DNA of 64,000 nucleotides from Citrobacter youngae (GCF_003818115.1 NZ_RPOI01000020.1:62001-126000), one strand, 5' to 3'; shown: positions 28,699-39,559, numbered from the stretch's first letter. Numbers and translations are program-made. Notes: generated from the sequence alone by a model not told the origin.

Positions 28699-30537
28699 AT
28701 GCGCAAGCTGAGATGGCTGACGCGTCGTTTATACCCGCGACGTTTACGCAACCAAATGATCATGATGGCCATTCTGATGGTCATTGTGCCGACGATTTCT
28801 ATTGGTTATATCGTAGAAACCGAAGGCCGGTCAGCAGTCTTATCTGAAAAAGAGAAAAAACTGTCATCGGTGCTCACTCTGCTTAACGGCGCGCTGGGCG
28901 ATCGCTTTAGCCACTACGCGGATTTACCGCGTGAAGCGCGCATTCGGGCGCTGAATCTTGAGTTGGGGCCCATCACCGAACGGATCACCCAGGCATTTCC
29001 TGGCATCGGTGCGGGGTATTACAACAAAGCACTGGATGCAATCATCACCTACGCCCCCTCTGCGTTGTACCAAAGTAATGTCGGTATCACCATCACCGAG
29101 GATCACCCCGGTCGCGAAGTGATGCGCAGCAACGCACCTGTGGTTTTTTCCGGACGACAGGTTCGTGGCGACATCCTCAACTCCATGATCCCCATCGAAC
29201 GGCAAGGTGAAGTCATTGGCTATATCTGGGCGAATGAACTAACGGAAGATATCCGCCAGCAAGCCTGGAAAATGGACGTCAGGATCATTGCCGTACTGGC
29301 TGCCGGACTCATCAGTAGCCTGCTGTTGATTGTGCTTTTCTCTCGCCGTCTCAGTGCGAATATCGATATTATCACCGACGGCCTCTCCACGCTGGCGCAA
29401 AAAACACCAGCCCGCCTGCCTGAACTGCCCGGCGAACTGGGGCAAATCAGCCGCAGCGTCAATGCGCTGGCACAAACGCTTCGGGAAACCAAAACCCTTA
29501 ACGACCTGATAATTGAGAACGCAGCAGACGGCGTCATTGCCATCGACAGACAGGGTGATGTCACCACCATGAATCCGGCGGCAGAGCAAATCACTGGCTA
29601 TCAGTTGCATGAACTGGTCGGGCAACCCTATGCAACCCTCTTTGCCGATACTCAGTTCTCCAGCCCGGTACTGGATACGCTGGAGCACGGCACCGAACAT
29701 GTCGCCCAGGAGGTGAGTTTTCCTGGCCGCGACCGCACTATTGAAATAAGCGTCACCACCAGCAGGATCCATAACGCGCATGGCGAACTAATCGGAGCTC
29801 TGGTGATCTTCTCTGATTTAACGGCCCGCAAAGAGACACAGCGCCGGCTGGCACAAACGGAAAGGCTCGCGACGCTCGGCGAGTTGATGGCTGGAGTGGC
29901 GCATGAGGTACGTAACCCGCTGACGGCAATCCGTGGCTATGTACAGATCATCCGCCAACAAACATCTTTACCAGAACATCAGGAATATTTATCCGTTGTG
30001 CTGAACGAAATTGACTCAATCAATAAAGTCATCCAACAACTGTTGGATTTCTCACGCCCGCGACAAAGCCAGTGGCAGCAGGTACAGCTCAATGCGTTGA
30101 TTGAAGAAACGCTGATCCTCGTGCAAACCGCGGGCCTACAGGCTCGAATCACGTTTACCACGGAATTAGATACCAGCCTGCCAGCCATCGTCGCCGATCG
30201 CGAACTCCTCAAGCAGGTGATCCTCAATATTTTAATCAATGCGGTGCAGGCGATAGCCGCACGGGGCGAAATTCGAATCCGCACCTGGCAATACTCGGCC
30301 TCACAGCAGACGGTGATGATTGAAGATAATGGCAACGGTATCGATATTGCCATTCAGAAGAAAATATTCGACCCCTTCTTTACGACCAAAGCATCAGGTA
30401 CGGGTCTTGGACTGGCGCTAAGCCAGCGCATTATCAACGCGCATCAGGGGGATATCCACGTGACAAGTATGCCGGGCTGCGGCGCAACCTTCACCCTGAT
30501 TTTACCTCTTAACCCGCAGGGAAATCCGTCAGAATGA
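28699..30537 (+). CDS. atoS: Sensor histidine kinase AtoS
   Basis: Membrane sensor that senses acetoacetate or related signals and phosphorylates AtoC. Two helices (about 20-40 and 190-212) flank a periplasmic region, followed by HAMP, PAS (NAADGVIAIDRQGDV) and kinase domains with the phospho-acceptor His in VAHEVRNPL and the G boxes (GTGLGLALS). The start at 28699 (MRKLRWLTRR) gives 612 residues, closest to the E. coli 608. The frame stays open to an ATG at 28585, which would add 38 residues with no E. coli counterpart. The stop overlaps atoC. Confidence 0.9.
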   Translation: MRKLRWLTRRLYPRRLRNQMIMMAILMVIVPTISIGYIVETEGRSAVLSEKEKKLSSVLTLLNGALGDRFSHYADLPREARIRALNLELGPITERITQAFPGIGAGYYNKALDAIITYAPSALYQSNVGITITEDHPGREVMRSNAPVVFSGRQVRGDILNSMIPIERQGEVIGYIWANELTEDIRQQAWKMDVRIIAVLAAGLISSLLLIVLFSRRLSANIDIITDGLSTLAQKTPARLPELPGELGQISRSVNALAQTLRETKTLNDLIIENAADGVIAIDRQGDVTTMNPAAEQITGYQLHELVGQPYATLFADTQFSSPVLDTLEHGTEHVAQEVSFPGRDRTIEISVTTSRIHNAHGELIGALVIFSDLTARKETQRRLAQTERLATLGELMAGVAHEVRNPLTAIRGYVQIIRQQTSLPEHQEYLSVVLNEIDSINKVIQQLLDFSRPRQSQWQQVQLNALIEETLILVQTAGLQARITFTTELDTSLPAIVADRELLKQVILNILINAVQAIAARGEIRIRTWQYSASQQTVMIEDNGNGIDIAIQKKIFDPFFTTKASGTGLGLALSQRIINAHQGDIHVTSMPGCGATFTLILPLNPQGNPSE

Positions 30538-31919
30538 AAACGACCTACCGTATTCTCATCGTTGATGACGAAGAAAATGTTCGCCGTATGCTTGCCACTG
30601 CGTTTTCCCTGCAAGGGCATGAGACGCACTGCGCCAGCGATGGAAAAGCCGCGCTGACTCTGTTTGCTGATACGCATCCTGACGTGGTACTGATGGACAT
30701 CCGCATGCCAGAGATGGACGGTATTGATGCTTTGAAAGTCATGCGCGCCCAGCAGCCGCGGATCCCCGTTATTCTGATGACGGCCTACGCCGAAGTGGAG
30801 ACCGCAGTGGAGGCTCTCCGTAGCGGCGCGTTTGACTATGTGATTAAACCCTTTGATTTGGATGAGCTCAATCTGGTCATTCAGCGCGCACTACAGCTTC
30901 AGGCAATGAAGCAGGAGATCCGCAATCTACATCAGGCGCTAAGCACCAGCTGGCAATGGGGGCATATCCTGACTAACAGCCCGGTGATGATGGATATTTG
31001 TAAAGACACGGCAAAAATCGCCCTCTCACAGGCGAACGTACTGATTAGCGGTGAAAGTGGCACAGGAAAAGAGCTGATTGCCCGCGCCATCCACTACAAC
31101 AGCAGACGCGCCAACGGTCCCTTTATCAAAATCAACTGTGCGGCCTTACCGGAATCATTACTGGAAAGCGAACTGTTTGGTCACGAAAAGGGGGCATTTA
31201 CCGGTGCACAAACCCTACGCCAGGGACTGTTCGAACGTGCGCATCAGGGAACGCTTCTGCTCGACGAGATTGGTGAAATGCCGCTGGTTCTGCAGGCCAA
31301 ACTGCTGCGTATTTTGCAGGAAAGAGAGTTCGAGCGCATCGGCGGACACCAAACTATTCGCGTCGATATCCGTATTGTTGCCGCCACCAATCGCTGCCTG
31401 CAAACAATGGTGAAGGAAGGAACGTTCCGTGAAGACCTGTTTTACCGGCTCAACGTGATTCATCTGACCCTTCCCCCGTTACGCGAACGCCGCGAAGACA
31501 TCGCTCTGTTAGCGAATCACTTTTTACAAAAATTTAGCTCAGAAAATCAGCGGGATATCATTGAGATCGATCCAACGGCGATGTCCATGCTTACAGCCTG
31601 GCCATGGCCAGGAAACATTCGTGAACTGTCTAACGTCATCGAACGTGCAGTGGTCATGAATACCGGCGCGGTGATTTTTGCCGAAGACCTGCCTGCGCAG
31701 TTCCGATCACCTGTCAGTACCGTAACAGAAGTAAAAGCAGTTCAGACCGGAGAACGCAATCTGAAGGAAGAAATTAAGCGTGAGGAAAAACGCATCATCC
31801 TTGAGGTGCTCGACAATCAGGATGGCAACCGCACCCGCACCGCGCTAATGCTGGGGATCAGTCGGCGCGCTCTGATGTACAAATTGCAAGAGTATGGCAT
31901 TGACCCGTCAGGCTCCTGA
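30534..31919 (+). CDS. atoC: Sigma-54-dependent response regulator AtoC
   Basis: Activator of atoDAEB. The receiver domain has phospho-acceptor Asp55 (VLMDIRMPEMDG). The AAA+ domain carries Walker A GESGTGKE and the sigma-54 contact loop GAFTGA. A Fis-type helix-turn-helix at the C-terminus (TRTALMLGISRRALMYKLQ) binds DNA. Length 461 equals E. coli. It overlaps atoS by 4 bases. Its likely binding palindrome lies just past its stop codon and its sigma-54 target promoter 130 bases further on. Confidence 0.97.
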   Translation: MKTTYRILIVDDEENVRRMLATAFSLQGHETHCASDGKAALTLFADTHPDVVLMDIRMPEMDGIDALKVMRAQQPRIPVILMTAYAEVETAVEALRSGAFDYVIKPFDLDELNLVIQRALQLQAMKQEIRNLHQALSTSWQWGHILTNSPVMMDICKDTAKIALSQANVLISGESGTGKELIARAIHYNSRRANGPFIKINCAALPESLLESELFGHEKGAFTGAQTLRQGLFERAHQGTLLLDEIGEMPLVLQAKLLRILQEREFERIGGHQTIRVDIRIVAATNRCLQTMVKEGTFREDLFYRLNVIHLTLPPLRERREDIALLANHFLQKFSSENQRDIIEIDPTAMSMLTAWPWPGNIRELSNVIERAVVMNTGAVIFAEDLPAQFRSPVSTVTEVKAVQTGERNLKEEIKREEKRIILEVLDNQDGNRTRTALMLGISRRALMYKLQEYGIDPSGS

Positions 31920-31930
31920 TACCTAAATTT

Positions 31931-31971
31931 GCTATGCAGAATTTTGCACACTGCGCAAAACTCTGCATAGC
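31931..31971 (+). promoter_or_regulatory. AtoC upstream activating palindrome
   Basis: A 41-base inverted repeat: GCTATGCAGAATTTTGCACA faces TGCGCAAAACTCTGCATAGC. It lies about 110-150 bases upstream of the expected start of atoDAEB transcription, agreeing with the AtoC site mapped upstream of that operon in E. coli. It fits the enhancer position needed by a sigma-54 activator. Confidence 0.85.
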
Positions 31972-32053
31972 AACTCCACCTTCCTCTCGCCAGACAATAA
32001 AAAATAAACCATAAAATTCAAATAATTAAAAAATAATTTTACCATTATCATTC

Positions 32054-32068
32054 TGGCACCCGGCTTGC
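32054..32068 (+). promoter_or_regulatory. Sigma-54 promoter of atoDAEB
   Basis: TGGCAC-CCGGC-TTGC is a perfect match to the -24/-12 consensus TGGCAC-N5-TTGC. The predicted start is near 32080, 35 bases before atoD. Together with the AtoC palindrome upstream this gives complete sigma-54 control of the operon. Confidence 0.92.
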
Positions 32069-32114
32069 AATTCCCTGAGCGTACCCAAAATGGAGTATGC
32101 AAAAGGGAAACATA

Positions 32115-32774
32115 ATGAAAACAAAACTGATTACTTTACAAGACGCAGCGAGCCTCTTTCGTGACGGCATGACCATCATGGTCGGCGGTTTTATGGGGGT
32201 TGGCACGCCACCTCGCCTTGTCGAAGCCTTACTTGAATCTGGCGTCAGAGATTTGACGTTAATTGCCAACGATACCGCATTTGTCGATACCGGTATCGGC
32301 CCCTTAATCGTCAACGGTCGCGTGAGCAAAGTGATTGCCTCGCACATTGGCACCAACCCTGAAACCGGTCGCCGCATGATTGCCGGCGAAATGGACGTAC
32401 AACTGGTGCCGCAAGGCACTCTGATTGAGCAAATTCGCTGCGGTGGCGCAGGCCTTGGCGGTTTTCTGACGCCAACCGGTGTCGGCACCGTAGTAGAAGA
32501 TGGCAAGCAGACCATGACGCTCGATGGCAGAGTCTGGTTGCTCGAACGTCCATTACGTGCCGATCTGGCGCTGATCCGCGCACACCGCGCAGACACGCTT
32601 GGCAACCTGACCTATCAACTTAGCGCCCGTAATTTTAACCCACTGATTGCCCTTGCCGCCGACATCACACTGGTAGAACCGGATGAAATGGTCGAGATCG
32701 GTGAACTCCAGCCAGACCAGATCGTCACCCCTGGTGCCGTTATCGACCATATCGTCATTCCACAGGAGAGCTAA
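32115..32774 (+). CDS. atoD: Acetate CoA/acetoacetate CoA-transferase subunit alpha AtoD
   Basis: Forms with AtoA the enzyme that moves CoA from acetyl-CoA to acetoacetate and other short-chain acids. The family glycine motif [17 protein letters not shown] and the segment ETGRRMI are present. The start [11 protein letters not shown] is preceded by AGGGAAACATA and gives 219 residues (E. coli 220). An ATG six codons upstream has no matching ribosome-binding site. It ends 2 bases before atoA. Confidence 0.96.
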   Translation: MKTKLITLQDAASLFRDGMTIMVGGFMGVGTPPRLVEALLESGVRDLTLIANDTAFVDTGIGPLIVNGRVSKVIASHIGTNPETGRRMIAGEMDVQLVPQGTLIEQIRCGGAGLGGFLTPTGVGTVVEDGKQTMTLDGRVWLLERPLRADLALIRAHRADTLGNLTYQLSARNFNPLIALAADITLVEPDEMVEIGELQPDQIVTPGAVIDHIVIPQES

Positions 32775-32776
32775 TC

Positions 32777-33427
32777 ATGGATGCTAAACAACGTATTGCG
32801 CGCCGTGTGGCGCTTGAGCTTCACGATGGGGATGTCGTCAACCTGGGGATTGGTCTGCCGACGATGGTTGCCAACTACCTGCCCGCTGACATTCATATCA
32901 CATTGCAGTCAGAAAATGGTTTTCTCGGTCTGGGCCCGGTCACCACTGCACATCCTGATCTGGTGAACGCGGGTGGCCAACCGTGCGGTATTTTGCCGGG
33001 CGCGGCGATGTTTGATAGCGCCATGTCGTTTGCGTTAATTCGTGGGGGCCATGTCGATGCCTGCGTGCTCGGTGGGTTACAGGTCGATGAGCAGGCCAAC
33101 CTCGCCAACTGGGTCGTTCCCGGCAAAATGGTTCCCGGCATGGGAGGAGCGATGGATCTGGTGACCGGTGCGCGCAAAGTGATTATCGCGATGGAGCATT
33201 GCGCAAAAGACGGCTCAGCGAAGATCCTCCGACATTGCACCATGCCGCTGACGGCACAACATGCGGTGCATATGCTGGTCACCGAACTCGCCGTTTTCCG
33301 CTTCATTGACGGCAAAATGTGGCTTACGGAAATCGCGGAAGGATGCGATATCGCCACGCTGCGTGAAAAAACCGAAGCGCAGTTTGATGTCGCCGCCGAG
33401 CTGATTATCCTGCGAGGTGATGCATGA
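32777..33427 (+). CDS. atoA: Acetate CoA/acetoacetate CoA-transferase subunit beta AtoA
   Basis: Beta subunit carrying the catalytic glutamate of class I CoA-transferases in the SENG motif (QSENGFLGLGP, about residues 45-55). It has 216 residues, the usual length. It is packed between atoD (2-base gap) and atoE (4-base overlap), as expected for a coupled operon. Confidence 0.96.
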   Translation: MDAKQRIARRVALELHDGDVVNLGIGLPTMVANYLPADIHITLQSENGFLGLGPVTTAHPDLVNAGGQPCGILPGAAMFDSAMSFALIRGGHVDACVLGGLQVDEQANLANWVVPGKMVPGMGGAMDLVTGARKVIIAMEHCAKDGSAKILRHCTMPLTAQHAVHMLVTELAVFRFIDGKMWLTEIAEGCDIATLREKTEAQFDVAAELIILRGDA

Positions 33428-34746
33428 TCGGCCGCATTGCTCGTTTTATGACGCGCGTGGTCAGCCGCTGGCTGCCTGATCCGCTAATTTTCGCCATGCT
33501 GCTAACGCTGTTGACCTTCGGCATCGCGCTGTGGCTGACGCCACAAACGCCAGTCAGCATGGTGAGATTCTGGGGTGATGGTTTCTGGAACCTGCTGGCG
33601 TTTGGTATGCAGATGGCGCTGATCATCGTCACAGGCCATGCGTTAGCCAGTTCAGGACCGGTGAAAAGTCTGCTGCGAACGGCGGCGTCTGCCGCCAAAA
33701 CCCCCGCTCAGGGTGTCATGCTGGTGACGTTTTTCGGTTCAGTCGCCTGCGTCATCAACTGGGGTTTTGGTCTGGTAGTGGGGGCGATGTTTGCCCGTGA
33801 AGTCGCACGCCGGGTACCCGGCTCCGACTATCCCCTGCTGATTGCTTGTGCCTACATCGGTTTTCTCACCTGGGGGGGTGGCTTCTCCGGTTCAATGCCA
33901 TTGCTGGCGGCAACGCCAGGCAACCCGGTTGAGCACGTCGCAGGGTTAATTCCGGTCGCAGACACGCTATTTACCGGTTTCAACATCTTCATCACCGTGG
34001 CACTGATCGTCGTAATGCCGTTCATCACACGCATGATGACGCCAAAACCTTCCGATGTGGTAAGCATCGATCCGAAGCTGTTACTGGAAGAAGCTGATTT
34101 CCAGAAAAAACTGCCACCCGACGCTCCACCATCGGAAAAACTGGAAGAGAGCCGCATTCTGGCCCTGATCATCGGGGCATTAGGGATTGCTTATCTGGCC
34201 CTCTATTTCACCGAGAAAGGCTTCAACATCACCATCAACACCGTCAATCTGATGTTTATGATTGCCGGTCTGCTGCTGCATAAAACGCCGATGGCCTATA
34301 TGCGTGCCGTTAGCGCTGCCGCACGTAGCACCGCCGGCATCCTGGTGCAGTTCCCCTTCTACGCCGGTATTCAATTGATGATGGAGCACTCTGGTCTCGG
34401 CGGATTGATTACCGAGTTCTTCATCAACGTCGCCAACAAAGACACCTTCCCGCTGATGACCTTCTTCAGTTCAGCACTGATTAACTTTGCTGTGCCATCC
34501 GGCGGCGGCCATTGGGTTATTCAGGGACCGTTCGTCATGCCCGCCGCTCAGGCGCTTGGTGCCGATCTTGGTAAGTCAGTGATGGCTATCGCCTATGGCG
34601 AGCAGTGGATGAACATGGCGCAGCCGTTCTGGGCGCTACCTGCATTGGCTATCGCCGGATTGGGGGTGCGCGACATCATGGGGTACTGCATCACCGCCCT
34701 GCTCTTCTCAGGCGTCATTTTTGTCATTGGATTGACCTTGTTCTGA
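33424..34746 (+). CDS. atoE: Short-chain fatty acid transporter AtoE
   Basis: Inner-membrane protein of the AtoE/TIGR00366 family, thought to bring in short-chain fatty acids such as butyrate and acetoacetate. The 440 residues form about 10-12 hydrophobic helices with the segments NWGFGLVVGA, WGGGFSGSMPLL and VPSGGGHWVIQGP. Length equals E. coli. It overlaps atoA and lies 30 bases before atoB. Confidence 0.96.
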   Translation: MIGRIARFMTRVVSRWLPDPLIFAMLLTLLTFGIALWLTPQTPVSMVRFWGDGFWNLLAFGMQMALIIVTGHALASSGPVKSLLRTAASAAKTPAQGVMLVTFFGSVACVINWGFGLVVGAMFAREVARRVPGSDYPLLIACAYIGFLTWGGGFSGSMPLLAATPGNPVEHVAGLIPVADTLFTGFNIFITVALIVVMPFITRMMTPKPSDVVSIDPKLLLEEADFQKKLPPDAPPSEKLEESRILALIIGALGIAYLALYFTEKGFNITINTVNLMFMIAGLLLHKTPMAYMRAVSAAARSTAGILVQFPFYAGIQLMMEHSGLGGLITEFFINVANKDTFPLMTFFSSALINFAVPSGGGHWVIQGPFVMPAAQALGADLGKSVMAIAYGEQWMNMAQPFWALPALAIAGLGVRDIMGYCITALLFSGVIFVIGLTLF

Positions 34747-34776
34747 CAGCCATTACTTACATAAAGGAACAGAAAA

Positions 34777-35961
34777 ATGAAAAACTGTGTCATTGTCAGC
34801 GCGGCACGTACCGCAATCGGTAGCTTTAATGGCGCACTGGCGACCACCAGTGCTATCGAGTTGGGATCAACCGTGATAAAAGCGGCAATCGAGCGCGCTC
34901 ATCTTGATCCGCAGCAGGTTGAAGAAGTGATTATGGGTAACGTACTGCAGTCCGGCCTGGGACAGAATCCGGCGCGTCAGGCATTGCTAAGAAGCGGTCT
35001 TTCCGACACCGTTTGCGGCTTCACCGTCAACAAAGTGTGCGGATCCGGCCTGAAAAGCGTGGCGCTTGCCGCCCAGGCAATCAAAGCAGGACAAGCCCAG
35101 GCGATCGTCGCGGGGGGGATGGAAAACATGAGCCTGGCCCCCTACCTGTTAGACGCGAAAGCCCGTTGGGGGTATCGCCTCGGTGACGGGCAATTGGCAG
35201 ACGTCATTCTGCGCGATGGGCTGATCTGCGCCGAACATGGCTATCATATGGGGATTACCGCCGAGAACGTCGCTAAAGAGTACGGTATCAGCCGCGAAAT
35301 GCAGGATGAACTGGCACTGTTATCACAGCAGAAAGCCATTGCCGCAATAGAGTCCGGCGCTTTCCAGGCCGAAATCGTCCCTGTCAGCGTGCAATCACGT
35401 AAGAAAACCCTCATTTTTGAACGCGATGAGTTTCCCAAGGCAGACTCCAGGGCGGAAGGTCTTGCCGCATTGCGTCCGGCCTTCGACAAAGCAGGTACTG
35501 TTACCGCTGGCAACGCCTCGGGGATTAACGACGGTGCTGCCGCTCTGGTGGTAATGGAAGAGTCGGCAGCACTGGCGGCTGGGCTAAAACCGCTGGCGCG
35601 GATCAAAGCCTGGGCCAGCGGCGGCGTCGCCCCGGCGATGATGGGCATGGGACCCGTTCCTGCCACGCAAAAAGCGCTACAACGGAGCGGGCTGCAACTG
35701 TCGGATATCGATCTTATCGAAGCTAACGAAGCCTTTGCCGCGCAGTTTCTTGCGGTGGGTAAAACACTGGGGTTTGATGCACAAAAGGTCAACGTTAACG
35801 GTGGTGCGATTGCGCTGGGTCACCCTATTGGCGCCAGCGGCGCGCGTATTCTGGTCACATTGCTGCACGCGTTACAGGCACGGGATAAAACGCTCGGTCT
35901 GGCAACGCTGTGTATCGGCGGCGGCCAGGGTATTGCGATGATCGTGGAGCGCATGAACTAA
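34777..35961 (+). CDS. atoB: Acetyl-CoA acetyltransferase AtoB
   Basis: Thiolase that cleaves acetoacetyl-CoA to two acetyl-CoA, the last step of the ato pathway. The acyl-enzyme Cys88 is in [10 protein letters not shown]. The catalytic histidine is in [10 protein letters not shown] and the second cysteine in CIGGGQG near the C-terminus. Length 394 equals E. coli. It is the last gene of atoDAEB, with AAAGGAACAG as ribosome-binding site. Confidence 0.97.
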   Translation: MKNCVIVSAARTAIGSFNGALATTSAIELGSTVIKAAIERAHLDPQQVEEVIMGNVLQSGLGQNPARQALLRSGLSDTVCGFTVNKVCGSGLKSVALAAQAIKAGQAQAIVAGGMENMSLAPYLLDAKARWGYRLGDGQLADVILRDGLICAEHGYHMGITAENVAKEYGISREMQDELALLSQQKAIAAIESGAFQAEIVPVSVQSRKKTLIFERDEFPKADSRAEGLAALRPAFDKAGTVTAGNASGINDGAAALVVMEESAALAAGLKPLARIKAWASGGVAPAMMGMGPVPATQKALQRSGLQLSDIDLIEANEAFAAQFLAVGKTLGFDAQKVNVNGGAIALGHPIGASGARILVTLLHALQARDKTLGLATLCIGGGQGIAMIVERMN

Positions 35962-35989
35962 AAAAAAGGGCCGGATTTCTCCGGCCCTT
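35961..35989 (-). terminator. Rho-independent terminator of gyrA
   Basis: AAGGGCCGG-AGAAAT-CCGGCCCTT followed by a run of T on the minus strand, 15 bases past the gyrA stop. The same hairpin may help end atoB on the other strand, but the plus side lacks a T run. Confidence 0.85.
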
Positions 35990-36004
35990 CTCATCACAAC
36001 TTAA

Positions 36005-38641
36005 TTACTCTTCTGCGTCGTCTGCCGCATCATCGTCGCTTTCAGCTTCAGGAGCGATATCCTCGTCCCCTTCCGCAGCGCTGCCGTCGATGGAGTCGAG
36101 CTCTTCATCATCAACCGGTTCAGCAACACGTTGCAGGCCCACAACGTTTTCATCTTCCGCAGTACGGATGAGGATCACGCCCTGGGTGTTACGCCCTACC
36201 ACGCTGATTTCCGACACGCGTGTACGCACCAGCGTACCGGCATCGGTGATCATCATGATCTGGTCAGTATCTTCAACCTGTACCGCGCCAACAACAGAGC
36301 CGTTGCGTTCGGTGACTTTGATGGAGATAACGCCCTGCGTCGCACGAGACTTCGTCGGATACTCTTCCGCTGCGGTACGCTTACCGTAGCCGTTCTGCGT
36401 CACGGTCAGGATGGCACCTTCACCGCGCGGAACAATCAGAGAAACAACTTTATCTTCCCCGGCCAGCTTGATACCACGTACACCGGTCGCGGTACGCCCC
36501 ATAGCACGAACGGCGTCTTCTTTGAAGCGCACCACTTTACCGGCAGCAGAGAACAGCATGACTTCATCGGAACCGGACGTCAGGTCAACGCCAATCAGTT
36601 CGTCGCCTTCGTTCAGATTAACCGCAATGATACCGGCTGAACGCGGACGGCTGAACTCGGTCAGCGCCGTTTTCTTCACGGTACCGCTGGCGGTCGCCAT
36701 GAAGACGTTAACGCCCTCTTCGTACTCGCGTACTGGCAGAATCGCGGTGATACGCTCGTTAGCTTCCAGCGGCAGCAGGTTGACGATTGGACGTCCACGC
36801 GCGCCACGGCTGGCTTCTGGCAACTGATAAACCTTCATCCAGTACAAACGACCGCGGCTGGAGAAGCAGAGGATCGTGTCATGGGTGTTGGCCACCAGCA
36901 GGCGGTCGATAAAGTCTTCTTCTTTAATGCGTGCTGCTGATTTACCTTTCCCGCCACGACGCTGTGCTTCGTAGTCGGTTAACGGCTGATATTTCACGTA
37001 GCCCTGATGAGACAAGGTCACGACAACATCTTCCTGGCTAATCAGATCTTCGATGTTGATGTCAGCGCTGTTCGCGGTGATTTCGGTACGACGCGCGTCG
37101 CCGAACTGCTCGCGAACCAGCTCCATCTCTTCACGGATAACTTCCATCAGACGATCGGCACTGCCCAGAATGTGCAACAGTTCGGCGATCTGCTCCAGCA
37201 GCTCTTTGTATTCGTCGAGCAGTTTTTCATGCTCAAGGCCGGTCAGTTTCTGCAGACGCAGATCCAGAATCGCCTGGGCCTGCTGTTCAGTCAGGTAGTA
37301 CTGACCATCACGCACGCCAAACTCAGGTTCCAGCCACTCAGGACGCGCAGCGTCATCACCCGCACGTTCCAGCATGGCAGAGACGTTCCCCAGTTCCCAG
37401 GAGCGCGCAACCAGCGCCGCTTTCGCTTCTGCCGGGGTCGGCGCACGACGGATCAGTTCGATGATCGGATCGATGTTGGCAAGAGCAATCGCCAGCGCTT
37501 CGAGGATGTGCGCACGGTCGCGGGCTTTACGCAGTTCAAAAATAGTACGGCGAGTAACCACTTCACGACGGTGACGAACAAATGCAGCGATAATCTCTTT
37601 CAGGTTCATGATCTTCGGCTGACCATGGTGCAGCGCAACCATGTTGATACCGAAAGAAACCTGCAGTTGGGTCTGGGAGTAGAGGTTGTTCAGCACCACT
37701 TCCCCGACCGCATCGCGTTTCACTTCAATCACGATGCGCATACCGTCTTTGTCAGACTCGTCACGCAGCGCGCTGATGCCTTCAACGCGTTTATCTTTTA
37801 CCAGCTCGGCGATTTTCTCGATCAGGCGTGCTTTGTTCACCTGATACGGAATTTCATGCACGATGATGGTTTCGCGGCCAGTTTTCGCGTCAGCTTCGAC
37901 TTCTGCACGTGCGCGAATGTATACCTTGCCGCGACCGGTACGGTAAGCTTCTTCGATACCACGACGACCATTGATGATCGCTGCGGTCGGGAAGTCCGGA
38001 CCCGGAATATGTTCCATCAGCCCTTCAATGCTGATGTCTTCATCGTCAATATATGCCAGACAGCCGTTGACCACTTCCGTCAGGTTGTGCGGCGGAATAT
38101 TGGTTGCCATACCTACCGCGATACCGGACGAACCGTTCACCAGCAGGTTAGGAATTTTGGTTGGCATAACGTCTGGAATGCGTTCGGTGCCGTCGTAGTT
38201 ATCGACGAAATCAACCGTTTCTTTTTCCAGGTCAGCCATCAGCTCGTGGGCGATTTTCGACATACGGATTTCCGTATAACGCATCGCAGCTGCGGAGTCG
38301 CCATCGACAGAACCAAAGTTACCCTGACCATCCACCAGCATGTAACGCAAGGAGAATGGCTGCGCCATACGAACAATGGTGTCGTAAACGGCGGTATCAC
38401 CATGAGGGTGGTATTTACCGATTACGTCACCAACGACACGGGCAGATTTTTTATAGGCTTTATTCCAGTCGTTGCCCAATACGTTCATGGCGTAAAGTAC
38501 GCGACGGTGTACCGGCTTCAGGCCATCTCGGACGTCCGGCAGCGCACGGCCAACAATGACCGACATCGCATAATCCAGATAGGAGCTCTTCAGCTCTTCC
38601 TCAATGTTGACCGGTGTAATTTCTCTCGCAAGGTCGCTCAT
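36005..38641 (-). CDS. gyrA: DNA gyrase subunit A
   Basis: Breakage-reunion subunit of gyrase, which supercoils DNA together with GyrB. The winged-helix and tower domains with active-site Tyr122 (MRYTEIR), the C-terminal beta-pinwheel with the GyrA box (QRRGGKGK), and a long acidic tail ([14 protein letters not shown]) are present. It has 878 residues against 875 in E. coli. In the quinolone-binding region residue 83 is Thr ([10 protein letters not shown]) where E. coli has Ser, and residue 87 is Asp. Thr83 is, as I recall, normal in C. freundii, so it does not by itself mean acquired resistance. Confidence 0.98.
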   Translation of the reverse strand: MSDLAREITPVNIEEELKSSYLDYAMSVIVGRALPDVRDGLKPVHRRVLYAMNVLGNDWNKAYKKSARVVGDVIGKYHPHGDTAVYDTIVRMAQPFSLRYMLVDGQGNFGSVDGDSAAAMRYTEIRMSKIAHELMADLEKETVDFVDNYDGTERIPDVMPTKIPNLLVNGSSGIAVGMATNIPPHNLTEVVNGCLAYIDDEDISIEGLMEHIPGPDFPTAAIINGRRGIEEAYRTGRGKVYIRARAEVEADAKTGRETIIVHEIPYQVNKARLIEKIAELVKDKRVEGISALRDESDKDGMRIVIEVKRDAVGEVVLNNLYSQTQLQVSFGINMVALHHGQPKIMNLKEIIAAFVRHRREVVTRRTIFELRKARDRAHILEALAIALANIDPIIELIRRAPTPAEAKAALVARSWELGNVSAMLERAGDDAARPEWLEPEFGVRDGQYYLTEQQAQAILDLRLQKLTGLEHEKLLDEYKELLEQIAELLHILGSADRLMEVIREEMELVREQFGDARRTEITANSADINIEDLISQEDVVVTLSHQGYVKYQPLTDYEAQRRGGKGKSAARIKEEDFIDRLLVANTHDTILCFSSRGRLYWMKVYQLPEASRGARGRPIVNLLPLEANERITAILPVREYEEGVNVFMATASGTVKKTALTEFSRPRSAGIIAVNLNEGDELIGVDLTSGSDEVMLFSAAGKVVRFKEDAVRAMGRTATGVRGIKLAGEDKVVSLIVPRGEGAILTVTQNGYGKRTAAEEYPTKSRATQGVISIKVTERNGSVVGAVQVEDTDQIMMITDAGTLVRTRVSEISVVGRNTQGVILIRTAEDENVVGLQRVAEPVDDEELDSIDGSAAEGDEDIAPEAESDDDAADDAEE

Positions 38642-38799
38642 CTAACCGCTATCCCTCTACTGTATCCCGGATTCAAAGGTCGCAAATTATAACACATACG
38701 TGAAGATTCAGGTAAATGGATTCCCCCAGACAGAGGCTTTATTCATCCCGTCAGGCTGATATACTCGTTTGCATCGCAAATTTAGGAGTAGAAGCCCCA

Positions 38800-39528
38800 A
38801 TGAATGCCGAAAAACCCCCGGTAACTCACAACGTTGACCATGAAGAAATTGCCAAATTTGAAGCAGTCGCGTCGCGCTGGTGGGATCTTGAGGGTGAATT
38901 TAAGCCTCTGCACCGCATAAATCCGCTGCGTCTGGGCTATATCGCCGAACGGTCAGGTGGTCTGTTTGGTAAAAAGGTACTCGACGTCGGCTGCGGCGGC
39001 GGGATTCTGGCAGAAAGCATGGCGCGTGAAGGCGCAACAGTCACCGGCCTGGATATGGGGTTTGAACCCTTACAGGTGGCAAAACTGCATGCGCTGGAAA
39101 GTGGCATTCATGTTGAGTATGTGCAGGAGACAGTCGAAGAACACGCCGAGAAATATGCGCACCAGTATGACGTCGTCACCTGTATGGAAATGCTGGAACA
39201 CGTACCAGACCCGCAGTCGGTGGTCAGGGCCTGTGCCAGACTGGTTAAACCGGGCGGCGAAGTCTTTTTCTCCACGCTTAACCGCAACGGCAAATCCTGG
39301 CTGATGGCGGTGGTCGGCGCGGAATATATTCTGCGCATGGTGCCGAAAGGTACGCACGATGTGAAAAAATTTATTAAGCCCGCTGAACTGTTAGAGTGGG
39401 TTGACCAGACCGTACTGAAAGAGCGTCATATGACCGGCCTGCACTACAACCCCATTACCAACACCTTTAAACTGGGCCCCGGCGTGGATGTGAACTATAT
39501 GGTGCATACCACCGCCAAAAGCGAATAA
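38800..39528 (+). CDS. ubiG: Ubiquinone biosynthesis O-methyltransferase UbiG
   Basis: SAM-dependent methyltransferase that carries out both O-methylations of ubiquinone synthesis. Motif I ([13 protein letters not shown]) and the post-I acidic segment (VTGLDMG) form the SAM site; [12 protein letters not shown] is the family N-terminus. The start [16 protein letters not shown] gives 242 residues (E. coli 240); a longer in-frame reading from 38716 would cover the promoter region. It diverges from gyrA. Confidence 0.96.
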   Translation: MNAEKPPVTHNVDHEEIAKFEAVASRWWDLEGEFKPLHRINPLRLGYIAERSGGLFGKKVLDVGCGGGILAESMAREGATVTGLDMGFEPLQVAKLHALESGIHVEYVQETVEEHAEKYAHQYDVVTCMEMLEHVPDPQSVVRACARLVKPGGEVFFSTLNRNGKSWLMAVVGAEYILRMVPKGTHDVKKFIKPAELLEWVDQTVLKERHMTGLHYNPITNTFKLGPGVDVNYMVHTTAKSE

Positions 39529-39559
39529 ACCGGCTCTCATGGCCTGATGACGCTGGATT

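Noticed and set aside
38387..38412. GyrA Thr83 as an acquired quinolone-resistance mutation
   Set aside because: Thr83 is, as far as I recall, the wild-type residue in the C. freundii group; Asp87 is unchanged.
37007..38692. Long open frame (561 codons) opposite gyrA
   Set aside because: It is the mirror of a highly conserved gene with strong codon bias. The translation is rich in His, Arg, Phe and Asn typical of antisense frames and has no family motif.
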